The notes: generated from the sequence alone by a model not told the origin. A DNA stretch of 64,000 bases from Planctomycetota bacterium (GCA_003389325.1 QQVE01000034.1:124001-188000); one strand, 5' to 3'; positions 18,437 to 26,671 are shown, numbered from the stretch's first letter. Made by a program: numbers and translations.

Positions 18437-20692
18437 ATGGCCCAAGCGGAATCGCATCCCAGGAAATACAAAGTGATCGGCACGCGCCCGGTGCGGCACG
18501 ACGGTGCCGACAAGGTGACCGGCCGGGCCATCTACGGCGCCGACCTGCGCTTGAACGGCATGGTCCACGGCAAGATTCTCCGCAGTCCGCACGCGCACGC
18601 GGTGATCAAGTCGATCGACACCTCGGCGGCCGCGAAGCTGCCCGGCGTGGTTGCCGTGACCACCTCGGCCGATTTTCCCGACTTGCAGGACAAGATCGCC
18701 GACCTGGGCGAGGGCGCGGTGAACCTCGCGCACCTGGGCGCCAACGTGCTGGCCCACGGCAAGGCGCTTTACAAAGGGCACGCCGTCGCAGCGGTGGCGG
18801 CCACCAGCCCGCACGTGGCCCAAGAGGCGCTCTCGCTGATCAAGGTCGAGTACGAGCCGCTGCCGGCGGTGACCTGGGTGCTCGACGCGATGAAGGACGA
18901 CGCGCCGCTATTGCACGACGACGTCTACACCAAGTCGATGGGCAAGAAAGCGGACAAGCCAAGCAACATCGCGGCCCACATCCACTTCGAAAAGGGCGAC
19001 GTCGAGGACGCCTTCGCAGGGTCCGACCTGGTGGTCGAGCGCGAGTTCAAGACCGCGAGCGTACACCAGGGCTATATCGAGCCGCACGTGTCGACGGCGC
19101 TGTGGAACCAGGACGGCCACCTGACGATCTGGACCTCGACACAGGGTTCGTTCACCGCCCGGCAGCAGACAGCCGAGCTGTTGCAGGTGCCAATTTCACA
19201 GGTGACCGTCGTGCCGTGCGAGATCGGCGGCGGCTTCGGCGGCAAGATCGCCGTGTATCTCGAGCCGGTGGCCGCGATGCTCAGCCGCAAGTGCGGGCGG
19301 CCGGTGAAGATGGTGATGAGCCGCGACGAAGTGTTCGAAGCCACGGGGCCCACGCCCGGCTCGTCGATGCGGGTGAAGATCGGGGCCACGAAAGACGGCA
19401 AGCTCACCGCGGGCGAAGCCTGGCTGGCGTACGATGCCGGCGCGTTTCCCGGCGGCGTGATCGGCCCCGGGTGCATGTGCGTGTTTAGCTGCTACGAGTT
19501 TCCCGCCGCGCGGGTCGACGGCTACGACGTGCTCGACAATAAACCCAAGACCCAGGCCTACCGCGCCCCCGGCGCCACGCAGGCGGCCTTTGCCTGCGAG
19601 TCGGTCATCGACGAGTTGGCCGAGAAGCTGGGCATCGACCCGATCGAGTTCCGTCTGAAGAACGCCGCCAAGGAAGGCACGCGCCGCGTCGACGGTCCAG
19701 TCTATCCACGGGTGGGTTTCATCGAGACGCTCGAAGCGGCCAAGGCCAGCGACCATTGGAAGTCGCCCCTAGAAGGCAAGAACCGCGGACGCGGCATCGC
19801 CAGCGGCTACTGGTTCAACATCGGGCTGAAGTCGAGCGCCGCGGCCAACGTGAACCCCGACGGCACGGTGAGCCTGCTGGAAGGCTCGACCGACATCGGC
19901 GGCACGCGCACCAGCGTCGCCATGCAACTGGCCGAAACGCTGGGCATCACGGCCGAGGCCGTGCACCCCAAGGTGGTCGATACCGACAGCGTGGGTTACA
20001 CCGACGTGACCGGAGGCAGCCGCGTGACCTTCGCCACGGGGCTGGCCGCCTACGAAGTGGGGCGCGACATCCTGCGGCAGATGTGCGAGCGGGCGGCGAT
20101 CCTGTGGGAATGCGACGCCGCCGAGGTCGAGAGCGTCGACGGCGAGTTCAAGACCAAGGACAAGCGGATGACCTTCGCCGAGTTGGCCGGCAAGCTGAGC
20201 CAGACCGGCGGTCCGGTCGTCGGACGCGCCACGGTCAATCCCGAGGGGCCCACCAACGGCTTCGGCACGCACATCGTCGACGTGGAGGTCGACCCCGACA
20301 CGGCGAAGGTGACCGTGCTGCGCTACACGGCCATTCAGGATGCCGGCAAGGCCATCCATCCCAGCTACGTCGAAGGCCAGATGCAGGGCGGGGCGGTGCA
20401 GGGGATCGGCTGGGCGTTGAACGAGGAGTACGTGTTCGACGGCGAAGGCCGCATGGCCAACGCCAGCTATCTCGACTACCGCATGCCCACGGCGCTCGAC
20501 GTTCCGCACATCGACACGATCATCGTCGAAGTGCCCAACCCGGCGCACCCCTACGGCGTGCGGGGCGTGGGCGAAACGCCGATCGTGCCGCCGCCGGCCG
20601 CCATGGCCGTAGCCGTCTATCACGCCACGGGCGTGCGGATGCAGGAACTGCCCATGTCGCCGCCCAAGCTGTGGGCCGCGATGCAGAAGTAG
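18437..20692 (+). CDS. Molybdenum hydroxylase large (molybdopterin-binding) subunit
   Basis: This 751-residue catalytic subunit belongs to the xanthine dehydrogenase / aldehyde oxidase family. It begins at the ATG at 18437; GAGCACGAGG lies upstream. Molybdopterin-contact loops are GGGFGGK from about residue 264 and AYRAPGATQ from 374. The catalytic glutamate is most likely E713 in GVGETP. The 374 loop lacks the AYRCSFR signature of form I CO dehydrogenase, so this is not a classical CO oxidiser. The substrate could be an aldehyde, a purine or another N-heterocycle, and it cannot be read from sequence. The neighbouring FAD, Fe-S and MoaD-like genes support a complete heterotrimer. Confidence 0.92.
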   Translation: MAQAESHPRKYKVIGTRPVRHDGADKVTGRAIYGADLRLNGMVHGKILRSPHAHAVIKSIDTSAAAKLPGVVAVTTSADFPDLQDKIADLGEGAVNLAHLGANVLAHGKALYKGHAVAAVAATSPHVAQEALSLIKVEYEPLPAVTWVLDAMKDDAPLLHDDVYTKSMGKKADKPSNIAAHIHFEKGDVEDAFAGSDLVVEREFKTASVHQGYIEPHVSTALWNQDGHLTIWTSTQGSFTARQQTAELLQVPISQVTVVPCEIGGGFGGKIAVYLEPVAAMLSRKCGRPVKMVMSRDEVFEATGPTPGSSMRVKIGATKDGKLTAGEAWLAYDAGAFPGGVIGPGCMCVFSCYEFPAARVDGYDVLDNKPKTQAYRAPGATQAAFACESVIDELAEKLGIDPIEFRLKNAAKEGTRRVDGPVYPRVGFIETLEAAKASDHWKSPLEGKNRGRGIASGYWFNIGLKSSAAANVNPDGTVSLLEGSTDIGGTRTSVAMQLAETLGITAEAVHPKVVDTDSVGYTDVTGGSRVTFATGLAAYEVGRDILRQMCERAAILWECDAAEVESVDGEFKTKDKRMTFAELAGKLSQTGGPVVGRATVNPEGPTNGFGTHIVDVEVDPDTAKVTVLRYTAIQDAGKAIHPSYVEGQMQGGAVQGIGWALNEEYVFDGEGRMANASYLDYRMPTALDVPHIDTIIVEVPNPAHPYGVRGVGETPIVPPPAAMAVAVYHATGVRMQELPMSPPKLWAAMQK

Positions 20693-20715
20693 CCCGACGC
20701 ACGCACGGTGGACAC

Positions 20716-20979
20716 GTGGCGACCGTTTTCATTCCCACCCAATGGCGCGACCTGACCGCCGACGTCGAATCGGTCGAGATCGAAGGGGCCACGCTGCGTG
20801 AGATCGCCCGCGGGCTAGAGGCTCGGTTTCCGGGCATCGCCGAGCGACTGGGCGACGATGGCGGCATCGCGGCCGGCGTGGCCGTGTCGATCGACGGGGC
20901 CATCGCCTCGCGCGGAATGCTCGCGCCGGTGGGACCGCAGAGCGAGATTCACTTCCTGCCGGCCATTGGCGGCGGGTAG
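20716..20979 (+). CDS. MoaD/ThiS-family sulfur carrier
   Basis: This 87-residue ubiquitin-like protein ends in GGG, as expected for a MoaD/ThiS carrier whose terminal glycine is thiocarboxylated. It starts at the GTG at 20716 with GGTGG upstream. Family hallmarks are the N-terminal beta strand VFIPTQWRDL, a LREIARGLEARFPG helix, and the C-terminal IHFLPAIGGG. It is 23 bases after the large subunit, so it is probably co-transcribed. It may supply sulfur to the molybdenum cofactor of this enzyme or to another pathway; MoaE and MoeB are not in this window. The frame is open well upstream, but that part overlaps the large subunit. Confidence 0.85.
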   Translation: MATVFIPTQWRDLTADVESVEIEGATLREIARGLEARFPGIAERLGDDGGIAAGVAVSIDGAIASRGMLAPVGPQSEIHFLPAIGGG

Positions 20980-21022
20980 GTTGGGCTGCCGACTGGCGCA
21001 GGGGACGTGGTATAATCCAAAT

Positions 21023-21238
21023 ATGAATCCTGCCAACGGTACTGGCCGCCCGCTCCGAGAAACGTCGCCTTACCTGCGCGAAGACGCAGAGTGTATCGCT
21101 CGAATTCTGGACGTGACTGAACGCAACAGCATGATCGAAGGTCTGCCGGCATTCGACGAGGCCTTGCGCCAATCGATCCGTCGCGATCTGGAGGCCATTC
21201 TCAACGGCTCCGGTGGAGAGCCTCGTCGATCAGCTTAG
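21023..21238 (+). CDS. Small hypothetical protein, possibly leaderless
   Basis: This 71-residue soluble protein, starting at the ATG at 21023, matches no family I recognise. It is helical and mixed-charge (ETSPYLREDAECIARIL, RRDLEAILNGS). A perfect TATAAT at 21011-21016 ends six bases before the ATG. If it is the -10 element, transcription would start at or near the start codon and the message would be leaderless. There is no good -35 element and no Shine-Dalgarno sequence. The reverse strand over its 3' end also has an open frame (21201-21390), so coding direction is not certain. Confidence 0.4.
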   Translation: MNPANGTGRPLRETSPYLREDAECIARILDVTERNSMIEGLPAFDEALRQSIRRDLEAILNGSGGEPRRSA

Positions 21239-21390
21239 CCAGCAAGCTGTGGTCGCGGCGGAAGGCCTGCTTTGCCGCTTCGATGTACGCATCGGCCCCG
21301 CTGGGTGAATTGTCGTAGGCCAGGAGCGGCCTGCCGACGCGGAGAGTGAAACCGGCCCGCGCCCTTCGACCCGTCTTCGCCGCGTTGGCT
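21201..21390 (-). pseudogene. Possible remnant of a reverse-strand coding sequence
   Basis: On the reverse strand one frame reads cleanly into a protein-like end: VGRPLLAYDNSPSGADAYI, then EAAKQAFRRDHSLLAKLIDE, and a TGA at 21201-21203. It has no ATG, and upstream it runs into another frame of the next gene. The composition looks like a real C-terminus. This could be a decayed gene, or coincidence in GC-rich DNA. Confidence 0.25.
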
Positions 21391-21931
21391 AGCGCGCCTT
21401 TTCCGGCTCGTCCTCAGCCGGCGGTGCGTCTTCCACTTGCTGCGCCGCTTCGGCCGCGGCGGCTTTGGCGGCCAGGGCGGAAGTGATGGCGGATTGCACG
21501 GCAGGGCCGAACGTTTTGAGCAGGATGCCGAGCGTGTCCTGCACGGCGCTGTCGCGCTTTTTAGGTGCCTTGTCTTCGGCGGCCAGTTCGCGGAGGCGGT
21601 TGGCGATCTGCTCGTCGATGAGAATACGCTCCAGCAGCGCAGGATCTTCCTCGTCGCGGCGCTTGGGCTGGCGGCTGCGGCGCAATGCCGTGGTGGCCAG
21701 GAAGCCCGCGGCGGTGGCGGCGCCCAGCGTGATCCAGGGGAAACGCCTGGCCCAGCCGCGCACGTCGCAGACGCGGACCGCGCTTGCGCGGATGCCGGCG
21801 ATCGTCTCGGTCACGGCCTCGCGGGCGCTTTCGGCCTCGTGATTGAGAAACTCAGCTTCGCTGAGCTCCTCCGGCCGCGCCGGTGACGTCGCGTCCGAAG
21901 CGGGCTCGTTGTGCTTGGTGTCGTCGCTCAT
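21389..21931 (-). CDS. Membrane-anchored hypothetical protein, third gene of the DUF883 operon
   Basis: This 180-residue protein has an acidic N-terminus and one hydrophobic segment (WITLGAATAAGFLATTAL, about residues 70-87) followed by RRSRQPKRR. A helical C-terminal half is rich in Ala, Glu and Gln. The arrangement resembles YqjD/YqjK-type envelope proteins, but I cannot name the family. The ATG has AGAAG just upstream, and it starts 80 bases inside the end of the preceding gene. That overlap suggests translational coupling. It probably works with the DUF883 and holin-like proteins at the inner membrane. Confidence 0.7.
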   Translation of the reverse strand: MSDDTKHNEPASDATSPARPEELSEAEFLNHEAESAREAVTETIAGIRASAVRVCDVRGWARRFPWITLGAATAAGFLATTALRRSRQPKRRDEEDPALLERILIDEQIANRLRELAAEDKAPKKRDSAVQDTLGILLKTFGPAVQSAITSALAAKAAAAEAAQQVEDAPPAEDEPEKAR

Positions 21932-22331
21932 ATTTCTTCTTTGTGCTCCTGCGGAAGCGGCGCTGCAAGAGGGCCACGCCGACCAACAGCGAGATCATCG
22001 TCAGCGCCAGCAGGCCAAAGCCCGTCACGGCGTAGCCGGCCCAGGCCGAACCGAGGGCCTCACCGACCAGCAGCGCCAAACCGACGATGCCGACCACGGT
22101 GGCCGTGGCCAGCATCGCGCAGAAAATCACCAGCGCCACCAGAGCCACCACGGCCAGCAGGCCGAGGCGGCGCAAGCCGACCCCGATCGCGTCGGCGCGG
22201 GCCGAGACGTAGGTCCAACCGTACTCGACCAACTCGTCGAGCTGCTCGCGCAGGCGGAAGAACGCTTCGGGACCCGTGCCGCCGGCGCGTTGGTCATCGG
22301 CAGGGGGATCTTGTCGGTCGACGGGCATCAT
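21852..22331 (-). CDS. Holin-superfamily (YqjE-like) membrane protein
   Basis: This 159-residue protein has two strong transmembrane helices: VVALVALVIFCAMLATATVV, then GYAVTGFGLLALTMISLLVGV. A short amphipathic helix precedes them (FFRLREQLDELVEYG). The layout matches the Phage_holin_3_6 / YqjE family, which commonly sits next to DUF883 (YqjD/ElaB) genes in bacteria. The start is the first of two adjacent ATGs at 22326-22331, with AAGGGG upstream. Despite the family name there is no phage gene nearby. In other bacteria this gene set is linked to stationary-phase or stress envelope functions. Confidence 0.8.
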   Translation of the reverse strand: MMPVDRQDPPADDQRAGGTGPEAFFRLREQLDELVEYGWTYVSARADAIGVGLRRLGLLAVVALVALVIFCAMLATATVVGIVGLALLVGEALGSAWAGYAVTGFGLLALTMISLLVGVALLQRRFRRSTKKKYERRHQAQRARFGRDVTGAAGGAQRS

Positions 22332-22359
22332 GCACCCCTTGTGCTTCCTGCGGACCGTT

Positions 22360-22602
22360 CTACCGCCGCCAGAGGAAACCGAGCAGGGCACCCACGCCGG
22401 CCGCGATCAACACCGCCTTGAGCGGGTTGGTCGTGATGCGGCTTTCGAGGTCGTTCTGCATCGTGGTGCACTTCTCGCGAGCGGTCTCGCGAATCTCGCT
22501 GACCCGCTCGGTGGCGCGGTTGCCAATGTTCTTGGCTTCCAGCTGCATTTCGCTGACGGCATTCTTGGCGTGCGTGCCAATGGCGGCTCGATGGTTAGGC
22601 AT
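22360..22602 (-). CDS. DUF883 (YqjD/ElaB) family protein
   Basis: This 80-residue protein has the DUF883 layout. A coiled-coil-like amphipathic helix spans residues 10-55 (NIGNRATERVSEIRETA). The C-terminal membrane anchor contains the family motif NPLKAVLIAAGVGALLG and ends in WRR. In E. coli the relatives bind ribosomes at the membrane in stationary phase. The ATG at 22600-22602 has a strong AAGGAGAG. This is the first gene of the three-gene reverse operon (DUF883, holin-like, hypothetical), and its leader contains the attenuator-like structure at 22632-22699. Confidence 0.88.
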   Translation of the reverse strand: MPNHRAAIGTHAKNAVSEMQLEAKNIGNRATERVSEIRETAREKCTTMQNDLESRITTNPLKAVLIAAGVGALLGFLWRR

Positions 22603-22631
22603 GGTCACTCTCCTTATACCTGGGATGAACG

Positions 22632-22699
22632 AAAAACCCCTTCGACAAACATTGCGGCGAAGGGGCAAACGCGGTCGTTCAATCGCAACAGCCCCTTAC
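22632..22699 (-). promoter_or_regulatory. Attenuator-like leader of the DUF883 operon
   Basis: Read on the reverse strand, three segments compete. Segment 1 (22699-22691) is GTAAGGGGC, segment 2 (22666-22658) is GCCCCTTCG and segment 3 (22644-22637) is CGAAGGGG. Segments 2 and 3 form an 8-bp stem with a 13-base loop followed directly by TTTTT (22636-22632), an intrinsic terminator in form. Segments 1 and 2 form an alternative 7-bp stem that would prevent it. The operon's Shine-Dalgarno and ATG follow within 30 bases. No gene ends just upstream on this strand, so an ordinary gene terminator is less likely. Confidence 0.5.
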
Positions 22700-22952
22700 A
22701 CTTCTCTGAGCTGCTTCTCGAAAGTCTAGCACTGCCGCGATGTCGGATCGGCAGTTTTTGTGCGGTTTACGCAACATGATCAGGCTGCAAACGGCGCGCC
22801 GTCTGGCGGCGGCAGCGAGCGATTGTTTGCGTTCGTCGAGTTCGTGCGCTCGAATCGGTTGTAGCGGCCCGTGGCAGACCAATCGGCTGTTCGGGACGAA
22901 ACGTGCCGCTCGGCGCGCTTGTGGGCACGGCAGCCCTGCACTAGGTTGAAGC

Positions 22953-23972
22953 ATGACGGCCATCGTCGACCCCCAGCCCGTGAACCGCGCCGCCGTGAAT
23001 CGCATTCGACTGCTGATCCTGATCCTGGGACCGCTCCCGATCCTCGGGTCGTCGTGGGCCCTTTGTGCGTGGTTTAAATCCGAACCGCCCCCGATCGTGG
23101 CACCCAATCGGGTGCTTGGCGTGCAGGCCGATCGAGCGGCGCCGGAGATCACAACCGCGACGCCGGCACCCCAACCATCGCCGCTTTCCGGACGCGCCCT
23201 GGAAACGGGGCGCCAGCTCGAGGCGATGTTGGGCAGCGAGTGCCAGGTGGTCGTACGTTCGCCGTTTGTCTTGGGCAGCGATCTGTCGCGCGCGGAAGTC
23301 GAGCAACTCTACGACCGCACGATGGCCCCGGCCGTGCTTGCGATGTATCGCACGTACTTCGCCACCCCGCCCTCGGATCCGATCACGGTGCTGCTGTTTC
23401 GCAACGAAGACAGCTACAACCGCTACTGCGAGGAGCTGTTCGGCGAGCGGGGCATTTCGATCTACGGCTATTATAAGCCGCGACGACGGACGCTGGTGCT
23501 GAACATCGGCACCGGCTCGGGCACGCTGCTGCACGAGCTGACGCACGCGCTTGCCGACTTCGACTTTCCCGATTTGCCCGACTGGCTCAACGAAGGGCTG
23601 GCCAGCCTGCACGAGCAGTCGCGCTTCGGATCGCGCGGCGGCGAGCCGTGGATCGAGGGACTGGTCAACTGGCGGCTGGCCGGACTGCAGGAAGTGGTGC
23701 GCGATGGCCGGCTCGATTCGCTGGCCGAGATGATGGCCAACCCGCGCTTTCGCGGTCCCGGCGAGGGAACCAACTACGCACAGGCCCGCTACTTCTGTCT
23801 CTACATGCAGCAGCAGGGTTTGCTGGCAGAGTACTATCGTGCGTTTCGCCGAGATCACGCCCACGACCCGTACGGGCAGAAGACGCTGGCCGCCGTGTTG
23901 CCCGGGGTCGACCTGGACCAGTTCGACCGCGACTTCCAGCAGTGGGTGCTGGCGCTAGGGCAGGGCGACTGA
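22953..23972 (+). CDS. Exported or membrane-anchored HExxH protein (gluzincin-like)
   Basis: This 339-residue protein has one N-terminal hydrophobic segment (LLILILGPLPILGSSWALCA, residues 20-39) acting as signal or anchor. A Pro/Ala-rich linker follows, then a peptidase-like domain with H194-E195-L-T-H198. It continues into PDWLNEGLAS, where E214 is the likely third zinc ligand. This is the DUF1570 / peptidase MA-like arrangement and parallels the protein at 1130. The segment ITVLLFRNEDSYNRYC before the motif is typical of the family. Substrate unknown. No clear Shine-Dalgarno sequence is present. Confidence 0.8.
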   Translation: MTAIVDPQPVNRAAVNRIRLLILILGPLPILGSSWALCAWFKSEPPPIVAPNRVLGVQADRAAPEITTATPAPQPSPLSGRALETGRQLEAMLGSECQVVVRSPFVLGSDLSRAEVEQLYDRTMAPAVLAMYRTYFATPPSDPITVLLFRNEDSYNRYCEELFGERGISIYGYYKPRRRTLVLNIGTGSGTLLHELTHALADFDFPDLPDWLNEGLASLHEQSRFGSRGGEPWIEGLVNWRLAGLQEVVRDGRLDSLAEMMANPRFRGPGEGTNYAQARYFCLYMQQQGLLAEYYRAFRRDHAHDPYGQKTLAAVLPGVDLDQFDRDFQQWVLALGQGD

Positions 23973-23994
23973 GCCGACTGTCTAGGCTACGTTG

Positions 23995-24171
23995 TCAATT
24001 GTCGCGGCTGGCCGAGGTGTCGGTCCAGGCCGGAGGATCGCTGGCGGGAAACGACTCGTCCGAGGCTTCTTCGACGACGTCCTGCTCGGGCTTCGGAGCA
24101 TCTTTCTGCTTGGGCTCGTGTCGCGGATCTTGCGGCGCTTTTCCGCCCGAGTCTTTGGGGTTGGCGTGCAT
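23995..24171 (-). CDS. 58-residue acidic protein with SDPPAW motif
   Basis: This small reverse-strand gene encodes a hydrophilic, Lys/Glu/Pro-rich protein ending in EEASDESFPASDPPAWT and a short tail. I recognise the ESFPASDPP(A/S) motif as the hallmark of a widespread family of very small bacterial proteins of unknown function. The ATG at 24169-24171 has AGGAG seven bases upstream. It converges with the HExxH gene, 22 bases between stops. The motif, Shine-Dalgarno and clean stop make it a real gene despite its size. It is probably intrinsically disordered. Confidence 0.75.
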   Translation of the reverse strand: MHANPKDSGGKAPQDPRHEPKQKDAPKPEQDVVEEASDESFPASDPPAWTDTSASRDN

Positions 24172-24351
24172 GGCGTACTCCTGGCGTGTTCGCCTGAGGT
24201 GCGGAAGCTTCTCTGCGCGGAATCCTACGATGCCGCTGGGCGACGGTCAATCGCGCGCAGCACGGCGATACCTTGCTAGATGCATCGGGCGGCGCCCGAT
24301 ATACTCGGCGTTTTCTTCGTGCCACGCCGCCGATGGCGTGAAAGGAAAGCT

Positions 24352-25173
24352 TTGCTCGCAGACTACGCGCTCTTGTGTCTGGTGGCCGCGATGGCCGGCG
24401 CGGTCAATGCGATTGCCGGCGGCGGAACGCTGCTCACCTTTCCGGCGCTCTACGCGGCGCTCGGCGGAACGAACGCCGCGGCCGTAATGGCCAACACCAC
24501 CAGCACCGTGGCGCTCGTGCCGGGCGCCATCGGAGCCCTGGCGGGTTATCGCGATGAGATTCGCCACGAACGCCGCCGGGTCGTGCTGCTGTTGTTGCCC
24601 AGCATCGTCGGAGGGCTGCTGGGCTCGCTGCTGCTGGTGCAACTGCCGAGCGAGTCGTTCGCGGCCGCCGTGCCCTGGCTGATCCTGGCCGCGGCGCTGC
24701 TGTTTGCCTTGCAGCCGCGCATCTCCCGTTGGATCCGTTCGGAACACTCCCACGCGCCGGAGGCGGAGCACGCGGGACTTGCTCGCCATGCGGCCGGGGT
24801 GCTGGCCGCGGTGTTGTTCTTTCAATTCCTGGTGGCCACTTACGGCGGCTACTTCGGCGCGGGCATCGGCATCCTGATGCTGGCGGCCCTGGCGATCATG
24901 GGCATGGAAGACATCCACCGCATGAATGCCGTGAAGGTGCTGTTGAACCTGTCGATCAATGGCACCAGCGTCGTGGTGTTCGCCTTCAGCGGCAAGGTGC
25001 ACTGGCCGTTTGCCGGAGCGATGGCCGTCTCGTCGATCGTCGGCGGGTACGTGGCCGCGCACACGGCCAAGCGGTTGAACAAGTCCCTGGTGCGCGGCCT
25101 GATCGTGGCCATCGGCTTCGGCCTGGCGGCGTACTACTTCTACCGCGAATGGCTCGCGCCGCAGAGCGCGTAG
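24352..25173 (+). CDS. TauE/SafE-family sulfite/organosulfonate exporter-like membrane protein
   Basis: This polytopic protein of about 273 residues has the TauE/SafE signature GAVNAIAGGGTLLTFPAL near its start and a second, inverted GGYFGAGIGILMLAAL around the middle. That is the internal repeat of the family. Seven to eight hydrophobic helices are visible. Proteins of this family move sulfite, sulfoacetate or other anions across the inner membrane, and the substrate here is unknown. I chose the TTG at 24352 because AAAGGAAAG precedes it; an ATG at 24280 would add 24 basic residues and has no ribosome site. TATACT at 24300-24305 could be a -10 element. Confidence 0.85.
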   Translation: MLADYALLCLVAAMAGAVNAIAGGGTLLTFPALYAALGGTNAAAVMANTTSTVALVPGAIGALAGYRDEIRHERRRVVLLLLPSIVGGLLGSLLLVQLPSESFAAAVPWLILAAALLFALQPRISRWIRSEHSHAPEAEHAGLARHAAGVLAAVLFFQFLVATYGGYFGAGIGILMLAALAIMGMEDIHRMNAVKVLLNLSINGTSVVVFAFSGKVHWPFAGAMAVSSIVGGYVAAHTAKRLNKSLVRGLIVAIGFGLAAYYFYREWLAPQSA

Positions 25174-25202
25174 GTCAACGAGCAGGTGTGTCTCGTCATA
25201 GC

Positions 25203-25284
25203 ACCAGCCCGAAGCGCGAGCGAGGGTCGTTGGCGCGGCGCAAAACCACTGCCATGGCGACCCTCGCTCGCGCTTCGGGCTAGT
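25203..25284. repeat. 27-bp inverted repeat, family A (copy 2)
   Basis: Positions 25203-25229 and 25258-25284 are reverse complements with one mismatch (ACCAG against ACTAG), separated by 28 bases. The core AGCCCGAAGCGC-G-AGCGAGGG is the same as at 12139-12217. It starts 30 bases after the TauE/SafE stop and lies downstream of the convergent DUF1598 gene, so it could end both transcripts. Confidence 0.88.
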
Positions 25285-25315
25285 TTACGAGGTACGACGC
25301 CTTGCGAGGCGGAAC

Positions 25316-26671
25316 CTAGTTCCACCACCACTGCTTGCCCGGCGCGGCGGCCTCGGCTCGCAGCGGAGCCAGTTGGGGGCCGGCCTTGGCCTGCTCGAGC
25401 GGCGCCCAAGGGTTGATGAACACGCCGCCGGAGATGCTCAGCACCCAGGCGCCCTTCTTGTTGACGGCCGTGGCCATCGAATCGACGTGCTGCGGGGCGT
25501 GGTATTCCTCGACCGGCAGCGAAGCGTCCATCAGCAACGGCATGCTCCAACCGGCCTTGGCCGTGAGATTCTCGCGCTCGATCAACGCGGCCAGCACGGC
25601 CAGGTCCATGCAGTTGCGCAACTGGCCGAAGATCGAGTCCTTGGCCGCCAGCTCGTCGTAGTGGGTGGTCATCAATTGGGCCCACTTTTCGGTGCGCGGG
25701 TCGGTCTTGCCGCTGGCCGAGCGCCGTCCCTGGGCGTCCAGCATCTGGTCTTCGGTCATGCACTTGACGCTGCCGCCCTGGATCTCGTAGGCCAGACCAT
25801 CGGCATCGCCCACGATCGCCTCGTAGCGCGGCTCGAGCCACCAGCGGGGGAACATGTTCCGCGGGGTGCGGCCGGTGGTCTTGACCATTTGCAGGTAGCT
25901 GGGCAACTGGCGAATCGGCGATTCGTCGAAGCCCATTGCGATCCGCTTCATGCGGTAGTCGGCCGCCAACAGCACGCGGGCGAAGTGGCTCGAGGTGGGC
26001 ACGCCCTTGAGAATCACGTTGCGCTGGCCGGCGACTTCTTCCAGCTTGCGGAGGATCGGATCGATGTTCGCGCCGGGATTTCGCAAGCGGCGGGTGAATT
26101 CGGCCGTGCGGGCCTGGCCCTCGGGCGTCGGCTCGATCGAACACTGGATGCCGGTCGACTGGGCGCCCTCGATCGACCGCAAGGCCACGAGCAGATCGTC
26201 GAGCAGTAGCACGGGCAGGTTGGTCGTCTCGCCGACCACTTCGCCCAGCGCGTCGAGCTTCCAGCCTTCGGCCGGTCCGGCGATCACGATGTCTTGCTGT
26301 TCGGGATAGACGAACACGTATTGAATGCGCTGGATGCCGGCCAGGTAGCGCATCTCGTCGCTGAGCGGTTCGCCGCGCTGCGTGTGGGCCTTGATCGCGG
26401 CCTCGAGCTGCCGCAGCGAGACCTTGCGCAGGCCCTTGTCCTGCAGCGCGCCCGGCACCGGCTGCATGGCGGCCAGCCGATCCTGCTTGAGCGAGTTGAG
26501 CTGATCGATCTGGATCTTGCTGACCAGGCCGTTGGCATCGATCGACACACCGCCGACCTGCTGGTTAATGAGCTGGGCGTGCGCTTGGCTGGCAGCCAGC
26601 AGGCAGGCCCCGAGCGTCGCGGCCAGGACGAACCGAATTCCCAGCGACGGTGTGCGGTGGTGAGTCGACAT
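25316..26671 (-). CDS. DUF1598 exported protein
   Basis: This 451-residue protein has a signal peptide (basic MSTHHRTPSLGIRF, hydrophobic stretch, cleavage near AHAQ). The remainder matches the planctomycete DUF1598 family as I remember it: GGVSIDANGLV near residue 40, RRLRNPGANIDPILRK in the middle, and an ADYRMKRIAMG block at about residue 230. No catalytic residues are known for the family. The ATG at 26669-26671 has GGGAGG upstream. The frame is open beyond it, but the ribosome site and signal peptide fix the start. It is divergent from the hot-dog protein at 27160, with a 488-base gap. Confidence 0.85.
   Translation of the reverse strand: MSTHHRTPSLGIRFVLAATLGACLLAASQAHAQLINQQVGGVSIDANGLVSKIQIDQLNSLKQDRLAAMQPVPGALQDKGLRKVSLRQLEAAIKAHTQRGEPLSDEMRYLAGIQRIQYVFVYPEQQDIVIAGPAEGWKLDALGEVVGETTNLPVLLLDDLLVALRSIEGAQSTGIQCSIEPTPEGQARTAEFTRRLRNPGANIDPILRKLEEVAGQRNVILKGVPTSSHFARVLLAADYRMKRIAMGFDESPIRQLPSYLQMVKTTGRTPRNMFPRWWLEPRYEAIVGDADGLAYEIQGGSVKCMTEDQMLDAQGRRSASGKTDPRTEKWAQLMTTHYDELAAKDSIFGQLRNCMDLAVLAALIERENLTAKAGWSMPLLMDASLPVEEYHAPQHVDSMATAVNKKGAWVLSISGGVFINPWAPLEQAKAGPQLAPLRAEAAAPGKQWWWN

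Noticed and set aside
18437-20692. Calling the large subunit CO dehydrogenase (CoxL)
   Set aside because: The diagnostic form I loop AYRCSFR is absent; AYRAPG indicates another hydroxylase.
21389-22602. Prophage lysis module, because of the holin-like protein
   Set aside because: The neighbour is a DUF883 protein and no endolysin or phage gene is near; this gene pair is a known chromosomal combination.
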